64,000 bases of DNA from assembly GCA_037954325.1 (NCBI GenBank), contig JBBMNZ010000089.1, positions 62,001 to 126,000 of the forward strand. The letters are read 5' to 3'. Source of the stretch: Fistularia commersonii (lineage: Eukaryota > Chordata > Actinopteri > Syngnathiformes > Fistulariidae). Position 1 is the first letter of the stretch. Every line of letters begins with the position of its first letter. Shown piece after piece: positions 52,238 through 64,000 of the stretch. The notes under the pieces were generated by a model that saw only the letters and a list, made by a program, of their open reading frames with translations, was not told the DNA's origin and made no database searches. The position numbers and the translations under genes are program-made.

Positions 52238-54334
52238 TTGAAGCATTTTTGATTAGGAGTGGAAATAACTAATGAATTTCATCAAGCTGGTTTCTGCTGC
52301 TGAAATATGTTGTTTAGGATATGATTCTGCACAATATATGTCAAATTCAGTGTAATCCCTTCACAAGTTCAAAAGACATAGCCATTCGTTCAAAAACTGC
52401 TTATCTTATCGGGTTGAAGCGTTTTTGATTGAGAGTGGAAATAACTGATGGATTTCGTAAAGCTGGTTTCTGCTGTTGAAATATGTTGTTTAGGACATGA
52501 TTCTGCAAAACACATGTCAAATTCAGTGTAATCCAGCGATAAGATCAAAAGATATACCCATTCGTGAAAAAAGTGCTTATCTCACCGAGTTGAAGCGTTT
52601 TTGATTCGGAGTGGAAATAACTAATGAATTTCATCAAGCTGGTTTCTGCTGTTGAAATATGTTTTTTAGGACAAGATTCAGCACAATATATGTCAAATTC
52701 AGTTAAATCCATCACAGGTTCAAAAAATATAGCCATTCGTTCAAAAATTGCTTATCTCACCAAGTTGAAGAGTTTTTGATTAGTATTGGAAATAAATAAT
52801 GAATTTCATCAAGCTGGTTTCTGCGGTTGAAATTTGTTGTTTAGGACATGATTCTGGACAATATATGTCAAATTCAGTGTAATCCCTTCACAGGTTCAAA
52901 AGATATAGCCATTCGTTCAAAAAGTACTTATCTCACCGAGTTGAAGCGTTTTTGATTAGGAGTGGAAATAACTTTTGAATTTCATCTAGCTGGTTTCTGC
53001 TGTTGAAATATGTTGTTTAGGATATGATTCTGCACAATATATGTCAAAGTCAGTGTGATCCCATTACAGGTTCAAAGGATATAGCCATTCGTTCAAAAAG
53101 GACTTATCTCACCGAGTTGAGGCGTTTGTGATTAGGAGTGGAAATAACTAATGAATTTCATCAAGCTGGTTTCTGCTTTTGAAATATGTTGTTTAGGACA
53201 TGATTCTGCACAATATATGTCAAATTAAGTGTAATCCCTTCATAGGTTCAAAAGAAATCGCCAGTCATTCCAAAAGAACTTATGTCACCGAGTTGAGGCG
53301 TTTTTGATTCTGAGTGGAAATAACCAATGAATTTCATCAAACTGGTTTATGCTGTTGAAATATGTTGTTTAGGATATGATTTTGAACAATATATGTCAAA
53401 TTTAGTGTAATCACATCACAGGTTCAAAAGATATAGCCATTCGTTCAAAAAGTGCTTATCTCACCGAGTTGAAGCGTTTTTGATTAGGAGTGGAAATAAC
53501 TTTTGAATTTCATCAAGCTGGTTTCTGCTGTTGAAATATGTTGTTTAGAACATGATTCTGCACAATATATGTCCAATTCAGTGTAATCCCTTCATAGGTT
53601 CAAAAGAAATTGCCAGTCATTCCAAAAGAACTTATGTCACCAAGTTGAGGCGTTTTTGATTCTGAGTGGAAATAATCAATGAATTTCATCAAGCTGGTTT
53701 CTGCTGTTGATATATGTTGTTTAGGACATGATTCTGCACAATATATGTCAAATTAAGTGTAATCCCTTCATAGGTTCAAAAGAAATCGCCAGTCATTCCA
53801 AAAGAACTTATGTCACCGAGTTGAGGCGTTTTTGATTCTGAGTGGAAATAACCATTGAATTTCATCAAACTGGTTTATGCTGTTGAAATATGTTGTTTAG
53901 GATATGATTTTGAACAATATATGTCAAATTAAGTGTAATCACATCACAGGTTCAAAAGATATAGCCATTCGTTCAAAAAGTGCTTATCTCACCGAGTTGA
54001 AGCGTTTTTGATTAGGAGTGGAAATAACTTTTGAATTTCATCAAGCTGGTTTCTGCTGTTGAAATATGTTGTTTAGAACATGATTCTGCACAATATATGT
54101 CCAATTCAGTGTAATCCCTTCATAGGTTCAAAAGAAATTGCCAGTCATTCCAAAAGAACTTATGTCACCGAGTTGAGGCGTTTTTGATTCTGAGTGGAAA
54201 TAATCAATGAATTTCATCAAGCTGGTTTCTGCTGTTGATATATGTTGTTTAGGATATGATTTTGAACAATATATGTCAAATTTAGTGTAATCACATCACC
54301 GGTTCAAAAGATATAGCCATTCGTTCAAAAACTG

Positions 54335-55760
54335 CTTATCTTATCGGGTTGAAGCGTTTTTGATTAGGAGTGGAAATAACTGATGGATTTCGTTAAGCTG
54401 GTTTCTGCTGTTGAAATATGTTGTTAAGGACTTGATTCTGCAAAACACATGTCAAATTAAGTGTAATCCAGCGATAAGATCAAAAGATATAGCCATTCGT
54501 GAAAAAAGTGCTTATCTCACCGAGTTGAGACGTTTCTGACTAGGAGTGGAAATAACTAATGAATTTCATCAAGCTGGTTCCCGCTGTTGAAATATGCTGT
54601 TTAGAACAAGATTCTGCACAAAATATGTCCAATTCAGTATAATCCAGTGACAAGTTCAAAAGATATAGCCATTCGATCAAAAAGTGCTTATCTCACCGAG
54701 TTGAAGCATTTTTGATTCGGAGTGGAAATAACTAATGAATTTCATCAAGCTGGTTTCTGCTGTTGAAATATGTTGTTTAGGACAAGATTCTGCACAATAT
54801 ATGTCAACTTCAGTGAAATCCCATCACAGGTTCAAAAAATATAGCCATTCGTTCAAAAATTGCTTATCTCACCAAGTTGAAGAGTTTTTGATTAGTATTG
54901 GAAATAACTTTTGAATTTCATCACGCTGGTTACTGCTCTTGAAATTTGTTGTTCAGGACATGATTCTGGACAATATATTTCAAATTCAGTGTAATCCCTT
55001 CACAAGTTCAAAGGATATCGCCATTCGTTCAAAAAGTACTTATCTCACCGAGTTGAAGCGTTTTTGATTAGGAGTGGAAATAACTTTTGAATTTCATCAC
55101 GCTGGTTTCTGCTGTTGAAATAAGTTGTTTAGGACATGATTCTGCACAATATATGTCAAATTCAGTGTAATCCCTTCATAGGTTCAAAAGATATCGCCAG
55201 TCGTTCAAAAAGTACTTATCTCACCGAGTTGATGCGTTTTTGGATTCGGAGTGGAAATAATCAATGAATTTCATCAAGCTGGTTTCTGCTGTTGAAATAT
55301 GTTTTTTAGGATATGATTCTGCACAATATATGTCAAATTTAGTGTAATCACATTACAGGTTCAAAAGACATAGCCATTCGTTCAAAAACTGCTTATCTTA
55401 TCGGGTTGAAGCGTTTTTGATTGAGAGTGGAAATAACTAATGGATTTAATCAAGCTGGTTTCTGCTGTTGAAATATGTTGTTTAGGACATGATTCTGCAG
55501 AACATATGTCAAATTCAGTGTAATCCAGCGAGAAGATCAAAAGATATAGCCATTCGTGCAAAAAGTGCTTATCTCACCGAGTTGAAGCAATTTTGATTAG
55601 GAGTGGCAATAACTAATGAATTTCATCAAGTAGATTTCTACTGTTGAAATATGTTGTTTAGGACAGGATTCTGCACAATATATGTCAAATTCAGTGTAAT
55701 CCCTTCACAAGTTCAAAAGATATAGCCATTCGTTCAAAAAGTGCTTATCTCACCGAGTTG
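54335..55760 (+). repeat. 1.43-kb duplicated block, copy 1
   Basis: Matches 57152-58577 at an offset of 2817 (16 monomers plus one base). Shared markers are GGTTACTGCTCTTG, TTGTTCAGGAC, AAAGGATATCGCC and GTTGAAATAAGTTG. It contains the Y-Z-A-B run at 55053-55757. Confidence 0.9.
55053..55757 (+). repeat. Y-Z-A-B module
   Basis: Y 55053, Z 55229, A 55406 and B 55582, with hairpin 55629-55642. A has AGCGAGAAGATC for the usual AGCGACAAGATC, a change also in the A at 59631. Confidence 0.86.
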
Positions 55761-57151
55761 AAGCATTTTTGATTAGGAGTGGAAATAACTAATGAATTTC
55801 ATCAAGCTGGTTTCTGCTGCTGAAATATGTTGTTTAGGATATGATTCTGCACAATATATGTCAAATTCAGTGTAATCCCTTCACAAGTTCAAAAGACATA
55901 GCCATTCGTTCAAAAACTGCTTATCTTATCGGGTTGAAGCGTTTTTGATTGAGAGTGGAAATAACTGATGGATTTCGTAAAGCTGGTTTCTGCTGTTGAA
56001 ATATGTTGTTTAGGACATGATTCTGCAAAACACATGTCAAATTCAGTGTAATCCAGCGATAAGATCAAAAGATATAGCCATTCGTGAAAAAAGTGCTTAT
56101 CTCACCGAGTTGAAGCGTTTTTGATTCGGAGTGGAAATAACTTTTGAATTTCATCTAGCTGGTTTCTGCTGTTGAAATATGTTGTTTAGGATATGATTCT
56201 GCACAATATATGTCAAAGTCAGTGTGATCCCATTACAGGTTCAAAGGATATAGCCATTCGTTCAAAAAGGACTTATATCACCGAGTTGAGGCGTTTGTGA
56301 TTAGGAGTGGAAATAACTAATGAATTTCATCAAGCTGGTTTCTGCTGTTGAAATATGTTGTTTAGGACATGATTCTGCACAATATATGTCAAATTCAATG
56401 TAATCCCTTCATAGGTTCAAAAGAAATCGCCAGTCATTCCAAAAGAACTTATGTCACCGAGTTGAGGCGTTTTTGATTCTGAGTGGAAATAACCAATGAA
56501 TTTCATCAAACTGGTTTATGCTGTTGAAATATGTTGTTTAGGATATGATTTTGAACAATATATGTCAAATTTAGTGTAATCACATCACAGGTTCAAAAGA
56601 TATAGCCATTCGTTCAAAAAGTGCTTATCTCACCGAGTTGAAGCGTTTTTGATTAGGAGTGGAAATAACTTTTGAATTTCATCAAGCTGGTTTCTGCTGT
56701 TGAAATATGTTGTTTAGAACATGATTCTGCACAATATATGTCCAATTCAGTGTAATCCCTTCATAGGTTCAAAAGAAATCGCCAGTCATTCCAAAAGAAC
56801 TTATGTCACCGAGTTGAGGCGTTTTTGATTCTGAGTGGAAAAAACCAATGAATTTCATCAAGCTGGTTTCTGCTGTTGAAATATGTTGTTTAGGATATGA
56901 TTTTGAACAATATATGTCAAATTTAGTGTAATCACATCACAAGTTCAAAAGATATAGCCATTCGTTCAAAAACTGCTTATCTTATCAGGTTGAAGCGTTT
57001 TTGATTAGGAGTGGAAATAACTGATGGATTTCGTTAAGCTGGTTTCTGCTGTTGAAATATGTTGTTAAGGACTTGATTCTGCACAATATATGTCAACTTC
57101 AGTGAAATCCCATCACAGGTTCAAAAAATATAGCCATTCGTTCAAAAATTG

Positions 57152-58577
57152 CTTATCTTATCGGGTTGAAGCGTTTTTGATTAGGAGTGGAAATAACTGA
57201 TGGATTTCGTTAAGCTGGTTTCTGCTGTTGAAATATGTTGTTAAGGACTTGATTCTGCAAAACACATGTCAAATTAAGTGTAATCCAGCGATAAGATCAA
57301 AAGATATAGCCATTCGTGAAAAAAGTGCTTATCTCACCGAGTTGAGACGTTTCTGATTAGGAGTGGAAATAACTAATGAATTTCATCAAGCTGGTTCCCG
57401 CTGTTGAAATATGCTGTTTAGAACAAGATTCTGCACAAAATATGTCAAATTCAGTATAATCCAGTGACAAGTTCAAAAGATATAGCCATTCGATCAAAAA
57501 GTGCTTATCTCACCGAGTTGAAGCATTTTTGATTCGGAGTGGAAATAACTAATGAATTTCATCAAGCTGGTTTCTGCTGTTGAAATATGTTGTTTAGGAC
57601 AAGATTCTGCACAATATATGTCAACTTCAGTGAAATCCCATCACAGGTTCAAAAAATATAGCCATTCGTTCAAAAATTGCTTATCTCACCAAGTTGAAGA
57701 GTTTTTGATTAGTATTGGAAATAACTTTTGAATTTCATCACGCTGGTTACTGCTCTTGAAATTTGTTGTTCAGGACATGATTCTGGACAATATATTTCAA
57801 ATTCAGTGTAATCCCTTCACAAGTTCAAAGGATATCGCCATTCGTTCAAAAAGTACTTATCTCACCGAGTTGAAGCGTTTTTGATTAGGAGTGGAAATAA
57901 CTTTTGAATTTCATCACGCTGGTTTCTGCTGTTGAAATAAGTTGTTTAGGACATGATTCTGCACAATATATGTCAAATTCAGTGTAATCCCTTCATAGGT
58001 TCAAAAGATATCGCCAGTCGTTCAAAAAGTACTTATCTCACCGAGTTGATGCGTTTTTGGATTCGGAGTGGAAATAATCAATGAATTTCATCAAGCTGGT
58101 TTCTGCTGTTGAAATATGTTTTTTAGGATATGATTCTGCACAATATATGTCAAATTTAGTGTAATCACATTACAGGTTCAAAAGACATAGCCATTCGTTC
58201 AAAAACTGCTTATCTTATCGGGTTGAAGCGTTTTTGATTGAGAGTGGAAATAACTAATGGATTTAATCAAGCTGGTTTCTGCTGTTGAAATATGTTGTTT
58301 AGGACATGATTCTGCAGAACACATGTCAAATTCAGTGTAATCCAGCGACAAGATCAAAAGATATAGCCATTCGTGCAAAAAGTGCTTATCTCACCGAGTT
58401 GAAGCAATTTTGATTAGGAGTGGCAATAACTAATGAATTTCATCAAGTAGATTTCTACTGTTGAAATATGTTGTTTAGGACAGGATTCTGCACAATATAT
58501 GTCAAATTCAGTGTAATCCCTTCACAAGTTCAAAAGATATAGCCATTTGTTCAAAAAGTGCTTATCTCACCGAGTTG
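57152..58577 (+). repeat. 1.43-kb duplicated block, copy 2
   Basis: Partner of 54335-55760. It ends where this copy reads GAAGCGTTTTTG and the other GAAGCATTTTTG. Near its start, 56990-57340, the sequence CTTATC...GATGGATTTCGTTAAGC occurs in two successive monomers, another sign of local exchange. Confidence 0.9.
57870..58574 (+). repeat. Y-Z-A-B module
   Basis: Copy of 55053-55757 shifted by 2817 bases, with the normal AGCGACAAGATC in A. Hairpin in B at 58446-58459. Confidence 0.86.
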
Positions 58578-59630
58578 AAGCGTTTTTGATTAGGAGTGGA
58601 AATAACTTTTGAATTTCATCAAGCTGGTTTCTGCTGTTGAAATATGTTCTTTAGGACATGATTCTGCACACTATATGTCAAATTCAGTGAAATCCCATCA
58701 CAGGTTCAAAAGATATAGCCATTCGTTCAAAAATTGCTTATCTCACCAAGTTGAAGAGTTTTTGATTAGGAGCGGAAATAACTATTGAATTTCATCAAGC
58801 TGGTTTCTGCTGTTGAAATATGTTGTTTAGGACATGATTCTACACAATATACGTCAAATTCTTGTGAGCCCATTACAGGTTGAAAGGATATAGCCATCCG
58901 TTCAAAACGTGCTTATGATACCGAGTTGAAGCGTTTTTGATTAGGAGTGGAAATAACTAATGGATATTATCAAGCTGGTTTCTGCTGTTGAAATATGTTG
59001 TTTATGACATAATTCTGCACAATATATGTCAAATTAAGTGTAATCCCTTCACAAGTTCAAAAGATATAGCCATTCGTTCAAAAAGTACTTATCTCACCGA
59101 GTTGAAGCGTTTTTGATTAGGAGTGGAAATAACTTTTGAATTTCATCACGCTGGTTTCTGCTGTTGAAATATGTTGTTTAGGACATGATTCTGCACAATA
59201 TATGTCAAATTCAGTGTAATCCCTTCATAGGTTCAAAAGATATCGCCAGTCGTTCAAAAAGTACTTATCTCACCGAATTGATGCGTTTTTGGATTCGGAG
59301 TGGAAATAATCAATGAATTTCATCAAGCTGGTTTCTGCTGTTGAAATATGTTTTTTAGGATATGATTCTGCACAATATATGTCAAATTTAGTGTAATCAC
59401 ATTACAGGTTCAAAAGACATAGCCATTCGTTCAAAAAGTGCTTATCTCACCGAGTTGAAGCGTTTTTGTTTAGGAGTGGAAATAACTAATGAATTCCATC
59501 AAGCTGGTTTCTGCTGCTGAAATATGTTGTTTAGGATATGATTCTGCACAATATATGTCAAATTCAGTGTAATCCCTTCACAAGTTCAAAAGACATAGCC
59601 ATTCGTTCAAAAACTGCTTATCTTATCGGG

Positions 59631-60158
59631 TTGAAGCGTTTTTGATTGAGAGTGGAAATAACTAATGGATTTAATCAAGCTGGTTTCTGCTGTTGAAATA
59701 TGTTGTTTAGGACATGATTCTGCAGAACACATGTCAAATTCAGTGTAATCCAGCGAGAAGATCAAAAGATATAGCCATTCGTGCAAAAAGTGCTTATCTC
59801 ACCGAGTTGAAGCAATTGTGATTAAGAGTGGCAATAACTAATGAATTTCATCAAGTAGATTTCTACTGTTGAAATATGTTCTTTAGGACAGGATTCTGCA
59901 CAATATATGTCAAATTCAGTGTAATCCCTTCACAAGTTCAAAAGATATAGCCATTCGTTCAAAAACTGCTTATCTCACCGAGTTGAAGCATTTTTGATTA
60001 GGAGTGGAAATAACTAATGAATTTCATCAAGCTGGTTTCTGCTGCTGAAATATGTTGTTTAGGATATGATTCTGCACAATATATGTCATAGTCAGTGTGA
60101 TCCCATTACAGGTTCAAAGGATATAGCCATTCGTTCAAAAAGGACTTATCTCACCGAG
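59631..60158 (+). repeat. A-B-C trimer
   Basis: A 59631, B 59807 (with GAAGCAATTGTG and TTAAGAGTGG variants; hairpin 59854-59867) and C 59983 (CATAGTCAGTG). Total 528 bp, exactly three monomers. It is preceded by Y (59102) and a Z (59278) whose tail has been replaced, so Z and A are no longer adjacent. Confidence 0.85.
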
Positions 60159-60334
60159 TTGAAGCGTTTTTGATTAGGAGTGGAAATAACTAATGAATTC
60201 CATCAAGCTGGTTTCTGCTGCTGAAATATGTTGTTTAGGATATGATTCTGCACAATATATGTCAAATTCAGTGTAATCCCTTCACAAGTTCAAAAGACGT
60301 AGCCATTCGTTCAAAAACTGCTTATCTTATCGGG

Positions 60335-60686
60335 TTGAAGCGTTTTTGATTGAGAGTGGAAATAACTAATGGATTTAATCAAGCTGGTTTCTGCTGTTGA
60401 AATATGTTGTTTAGGACATGATTCTGCAGAACACATGTCAAATTCAGTGTAATCCAGCGACAAGATCAAAAGATATAGCCATTCGTGCAAAAAGTGCTTA
60501 TCTCACCGAGTTGAAGCAATTTTGATTAGGAGTGGCAATAACTAATGAATTTCATCAAGTAGATTTCTACTGTTGAAATATGTTGTTTAGGACAGGATTC
60601 TGCACAATATATGTCAAATTCAGTGTAATCCCTTCACAAGTTCAAAAGATATAGCCATTCGTTCAAAAAGTGTTTATCTCACCGAG
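60335..60686 (+). repeat. A-B dimer
   Basis: A 60335 and B 60511, with hairpin 60558-60571. B ends AAAAAGTGTTTATC, a change shared with the B at 52062, which fits the wider similarity of 52.0-53.0 kb to 60.5-61.4 kb (offset about 8449, 48 monomers plus one base). Confidence 0.85.
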
Positions 60687-61454
60687 TTGAAGCATTTTTG
60701 ATTAGGAGTGGAAATAACTAATGAATTTCATCAAGCTGGTTTCTGCTGCTGAAATATGTTGTTTAGGATATGATTCTGCACAATATATGTCAAATTCATT
60801 GTAATCCCTTCACAAGTTCAAAAGACATAGCCATTCGTTCAAAAACTGCTTATCTTATCGGGTTGAAGCGTTTTTGATTGAGAGTGGAAATAACTGATGG
60901 ATTTCGTAAAGCTGGTTTCTGCTGTTGAAATATGTTGTTTAGGACATGATTCTGCAAAACACATGTCAAATTCAGTGTAATCCAGCGATAAGATCAAAAG
61001 ATATACCCATTCGTGAAAAAAGTGCTTATCTCACCGAGTTGAAGCGTTTTTGATTCGGAGTGGAAATAACTAATGAATTTCATCAAGCTGGTTTCTGCTG
61101 TTGAAATATGTTTTTTAGGACAAGATTCAGCACAATATATGTCAAATTCAGTTAAATCCATCACAGGTTCAAAAAATATAGCCATTCGTTCAAAAATTGC
61201 TTATCTCACCAAGTTGAAGAGTTTTTGATTAGTATTGGAAATAAATAATGAATTTCATCAAGCTGGTTTCTGCGGTTGAAATTTGTTGTTTAGGACATGA
61301 TTCTGGACAATATATGTCAAATTCAGTGTAATCCCTTCACAGGTTCAAAAGATATAGCCATTCGTTCAAAAAGTACTTATCTCACCGAGTTGAAGCATTT
61401 TTGATTAGGAGTGGAAATAACTAATGAATTTCATCAAGCTGGTTTCTGCTGCTG

Positions 61455-63037
61455 AAATATGTTGTTTAGGATATGATTCTGCACAATATATGTCAAAGTC
61501 AGTGTGATCCCATTACAGGTTCAAAGGATATAGCCATTCGTTCAAAAAGGACTTATCTCACCAAGTTGAAGCGTTTTTGATTAGGAGTGGAAATAACTAA
61601 TGAATTTCATCAAGCTGGTTTCTGCTGTTGAAATATGTTGTTTAGGACATGATTCTGCACAATATATGTCAAATTCAGTGTAATCCCTTCACAAGTTCAA
61701 AAGACATAGCCATTCGTTCAAAAACTGCTTATCTTATCGGGTTGAAGCGTTTTTGATTGAGAGTGGAAATAACTAATGGATTTAATCAAGCTGGTTTCTG
61801 CTGTTGAAATATGTTGTTTAGGACATGATTCTGCAGAACACATGTCAAATTCAGTGTAATCCAGCGACAAGATCAAAAGATATAGCCATTCGTGCAAAAA
61901 GTGCTTAACTCACCGAGTTGAAGCAATTTTGATTAGGAGTGGCAATAACTAATGAATTTCATCAAGTAGATTTCTACTGTTGAAATATGTTGTTTAGGAC
62001 AGGATTCTGCACAATATATGTCAAATTCAGTGTAATCCCTTCACAAGTTCAAAAGATATAGCCATTCGTTCAAAAAGTACTTATCTCACCGAGTTGAAGC
62101 ATTTTTGATTAGGAGTGGAAATAACTAATGAATTTCATCAAGCTGGTTTCTGCTGCTGAAATATGTTGTTTAGGATATGATTCTGCACAATATATGTCAA
62201 AGTCAGTGTGATCCCATTACAGGTTCAAAGGATATAGCCATTCGTTCAAAAAGGACTTATCTCACCGAGTTGAAGCGTTTTTGATCAGGAGTGGAAATAA
62301 CTAATGAATTTCATCAAGCTGGTTTCTGCTGTTGAAATATGTTGTTTAGGACATGATTCTGCACAATATATGTCAAATTCAGTGTAATCCCTTCACAAGT
62401 TCAAAAGACATAGCCATTCGTTCAAAAACTGCTTATCTTATCGGGTTGAAGCGTTTTTGATTGAGAGTGGAAATAACTGATGGATTTCGTAAAGCTGGTT
62501 TCTGCTGTTGAAATATGTTATTTAGGACATGATTCTGCAAAACACATGTCAAATTCAGTGTAATCCAGCGATAAGATCAAAAGATATAGCCATTCGTGAA
62601 AAAAGTGCTTATCTCACCGAGTTGAAGCGTTTTTGATTCGGAGTGGAAATAACTAATGAATTTCATCAAGCTGGTTTCTGCTGTTGAAATATGTTTTTTA
62701 GGACAAGATTCTGCACAATATATGTCAAATTCAGTTAAATCCATCACAGGTTCAAAAAATATAGCCATTCGTTCAAAAATTGCTTATCTCACCAAGTTGA
62801 AGAGTTTTTGATTAGTATTGGAAGTAACTAATGAATTTCATCAAGCTGGTTTCTGCTGTTGAAATTTGTTGTTTAGGACATGATTCTGGACAATATATGT
62901 CAAAGTCAGTGTAATCCCTTCACAGGTTCAAAAGATATAGCCATTCGTTCAAAAAGTACTTATCTCACCGGGTTGAAGCGTTTTTGATTAGGAGTGGAAA
63001 TAACTTTTGAATTTCATCTAGCTGGTTTCTGCTGTTG
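61455..63037 (+). repeat. Nine-monomer (1583-bp) tandem duplication, copy 1
   Basis: Repeats directly into 63038-64000. Markers at 1583-base spacing are CTCACCAAGTTGAAGCG (near 61560 and 63143), GTGCTTAACTCACC (near 61904 and 63487) and TTGATCAGGAGTGG (62281 and 63864). It contains A-B-C at 61742-62269 with hairpin 61965-61978. Confidence 0.9.
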
Positions 63038-64000
63038 AAATATGTTGTTTAGGATATGATTCTGCACAATATATGTCAAAGTCAGTGTGATCCCATTACA
63101 GGTTCAAAGGATATAGCCATTCGTTCAAAAAGGACTTATCTCACCAAGTTGAAGCGTTTTTGATTAGGAGTGGAAATAACTAATGAATTTCATCAAGCTG
63201 GTTTCTGCTGTTGAAATATGTTGTTTAGGACATGATTCTGCACAATATATGTCAAATTCAGTCTAATCCCTTCACAAGTTCAAAAGACATAGCCATTCGT
63301 TCAAAAACTGCTTATCTTATCGGGTTGAAGCGTTTTTGATTGAGAGTGGAAATAACTAATGGATTTAATCAAGCTGGTTTCTGCTGTTGAAATATGTTGT
63401 TTAGGACATGATTCTGCAGAACACATGTCAAATTCAGTGTAATCCAGCGACAAGATCAAAAGATATAGCCATTCGTGCAAAAAGTGCTTAACTCACCGAG
63501 TTGAAGCAATTTTGATTAGGAGTGGCAATAACTAATGAATTTCATCAAGTAGATTTCTACTGTTGAAATATGTTGTTTAGGACAGGATTCTGCACAATAT
63601 ATGTCAAATTCAGTGTAATCCCTTCACAAGTTCAAAAGATATAGCCATTCGTTCAAAAAGTACTTATCTCACCGAGTTGAAGCATTTTTGATTAGGAGTG
63701 GAAATAACTAATGAATTTCATCAAGCTGGTTTCTGCTGCTGAAATATGTTGTTTAGGATATGATTCTGCACAATATATGTCAAAGTCAGTGTGATCCCAT
63801 TACAGGTTCAAAGGATATAGCCATTCGTTCAAAAAGGACTTATCTCACCGAGTTGAAGCGTTTTTGATCAGGAGTGGAAATAACTAATGAATTTCATCAA
63901 GCTGGTTTCTGCTGTTGAAATATGTTGTTTAGGACATGATTCTGCACAATATATGTCAAATTCAGTGTAATCCCTTCACAAGTTCAAAAGACATAGCCAT
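63038..64000 (+). repeat. Nine-monomer tandem duplication, copy 2, cut by window end
   Basis: Second copy of the 1583-bp unit, truncated by the window edge. It contains A-B-C at 63325-63852 with hairpin 63548-63561. I saw very few differences (for example TTCAGTCTAATCC near 63260). The array clearly continues to the right. Confidence 0.9.

Larger units (their letters stand above)
1..64000 (+). repeat. 176-bp tandem satellite array filling the window
   Basis: Monomers follow each other head to tail without a break. Ordered anchors in each unit are TTGAAGCGTTTTTGATT, GGAGTGGAAATAACTAATG, ATCAAGCTGGTTTCTGC, TGTTGAAATATG, GATTCTGCACAATATATG, CAAATTCAGTGTAATC, GTTCAAAAGATATAGCC, ATTCGTTCAAAAAGTGC and TTATCTCACCGAG. 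Starts at 4, 180, 356, 532 and 708 give a period of exactly 176; single-base indels make occasional 175- or 177-bp units. All monomers point the same way, and no foreign DNA of more than a few bases interrupts them. A monomer read by eye as the majority form has 61 G/C of 176. Length near one nucleosome repeat, purity and higher-order structure are typical of centromeric or pericentromeric satellites, especially in plants. The satellite reading is certain; centromere role and host group are inferred. No gene was seen anywhere in the window. Confidence 0.98.

Noticed and set aside
1..64000. CRISPR array on the basis of regular repeats
   Set aside because: The full 176-bp period is repeat; there are no unique spacers between conserved short repeats.
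1..64000. Known satellites (human alpha, Arabidopsis 180-bp, Rhynchospora Tyba)
   Set aside because: Length is similar but I could not align the anchor motifs with what I remember of these families; without a search I give no name.

Overview
The whole 64 kb window is one uninterrupted head-to-tail satellite DNA array. The basic monomer is 176 bp: the first five monomer starts fall at 4, 180, 356, 532 and 708, and the spacing holds to the last base, giving about 363 monomers, all in the same orientation. A monomer read by eye as the majority form has 61 G/C in 176 (about 35% GC). I found no protein gene, RNA gene, transposon, retroelement LTR, CRISPR array or unique DNA. The few short open frames, all on the minus strand, are by-products of the repeat.

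The monomer length is close to one nucleosome plus linker and the array is long and pure, as in centromeric or pericentromeric satellites of eukaryotes. Plants commonly have 150-180 bp centromeric monomers, and some Brassicaceae satellites are about 176 bp, so a plant is my best guess. I do not recognise this family and cannot name a species. Kinetochore function is an inference.

The array is not a simple repeat of one monomer. Several diagnostic subtypes recur in fixed order. I call the commonest ordered module Y-Z-A-B-C (about 881 bp; Z is usually 177 bp). Complete or four-member copies lie near 9.7, 18.5, 19.9, 22.3, 27.1, 30.4, 51.5, 55.1 and 57.9 kb, and A-B or A-B-C parts lie near 0, 5.5, 14.9, 28.1, 31.5, 59.6, 60.3, 61.7 and 63.3 kb. 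Subtype B carries a perfect 6-bp inverted repeat with a 2-bp spacer that ordinary monomers lack.

On top of this are larger duplications, always close to whole numbers of monomers: 1-1301 with 14945-16246; 2167-2670 with 3926-4429; 3490-4256 with 12808-13574; 8722-10406 with 17515-19199; an 881-bp tandem pair at 20818-22585; a 19-monomer (3344 bp) repeat at 26590-32891; 33594-34021 with 40973-41400; a 9-monomer (about 1584 bp) tandem pair at 45490-48660; 54335-55760 with 57152-58577; and another 9-monomer tandem pair at 61455-64000. The first 19 kb is a mosaic of more diverged monomers with distant duplicates. From about 45 kb on, nearby multi-monomer copies are very alike, as expected for more recent local amplification. 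Three A/B hybrid monomers (39.2, 46.4, 48.0 kb) and two 164-bp monomers record unequal exchange and deletion.
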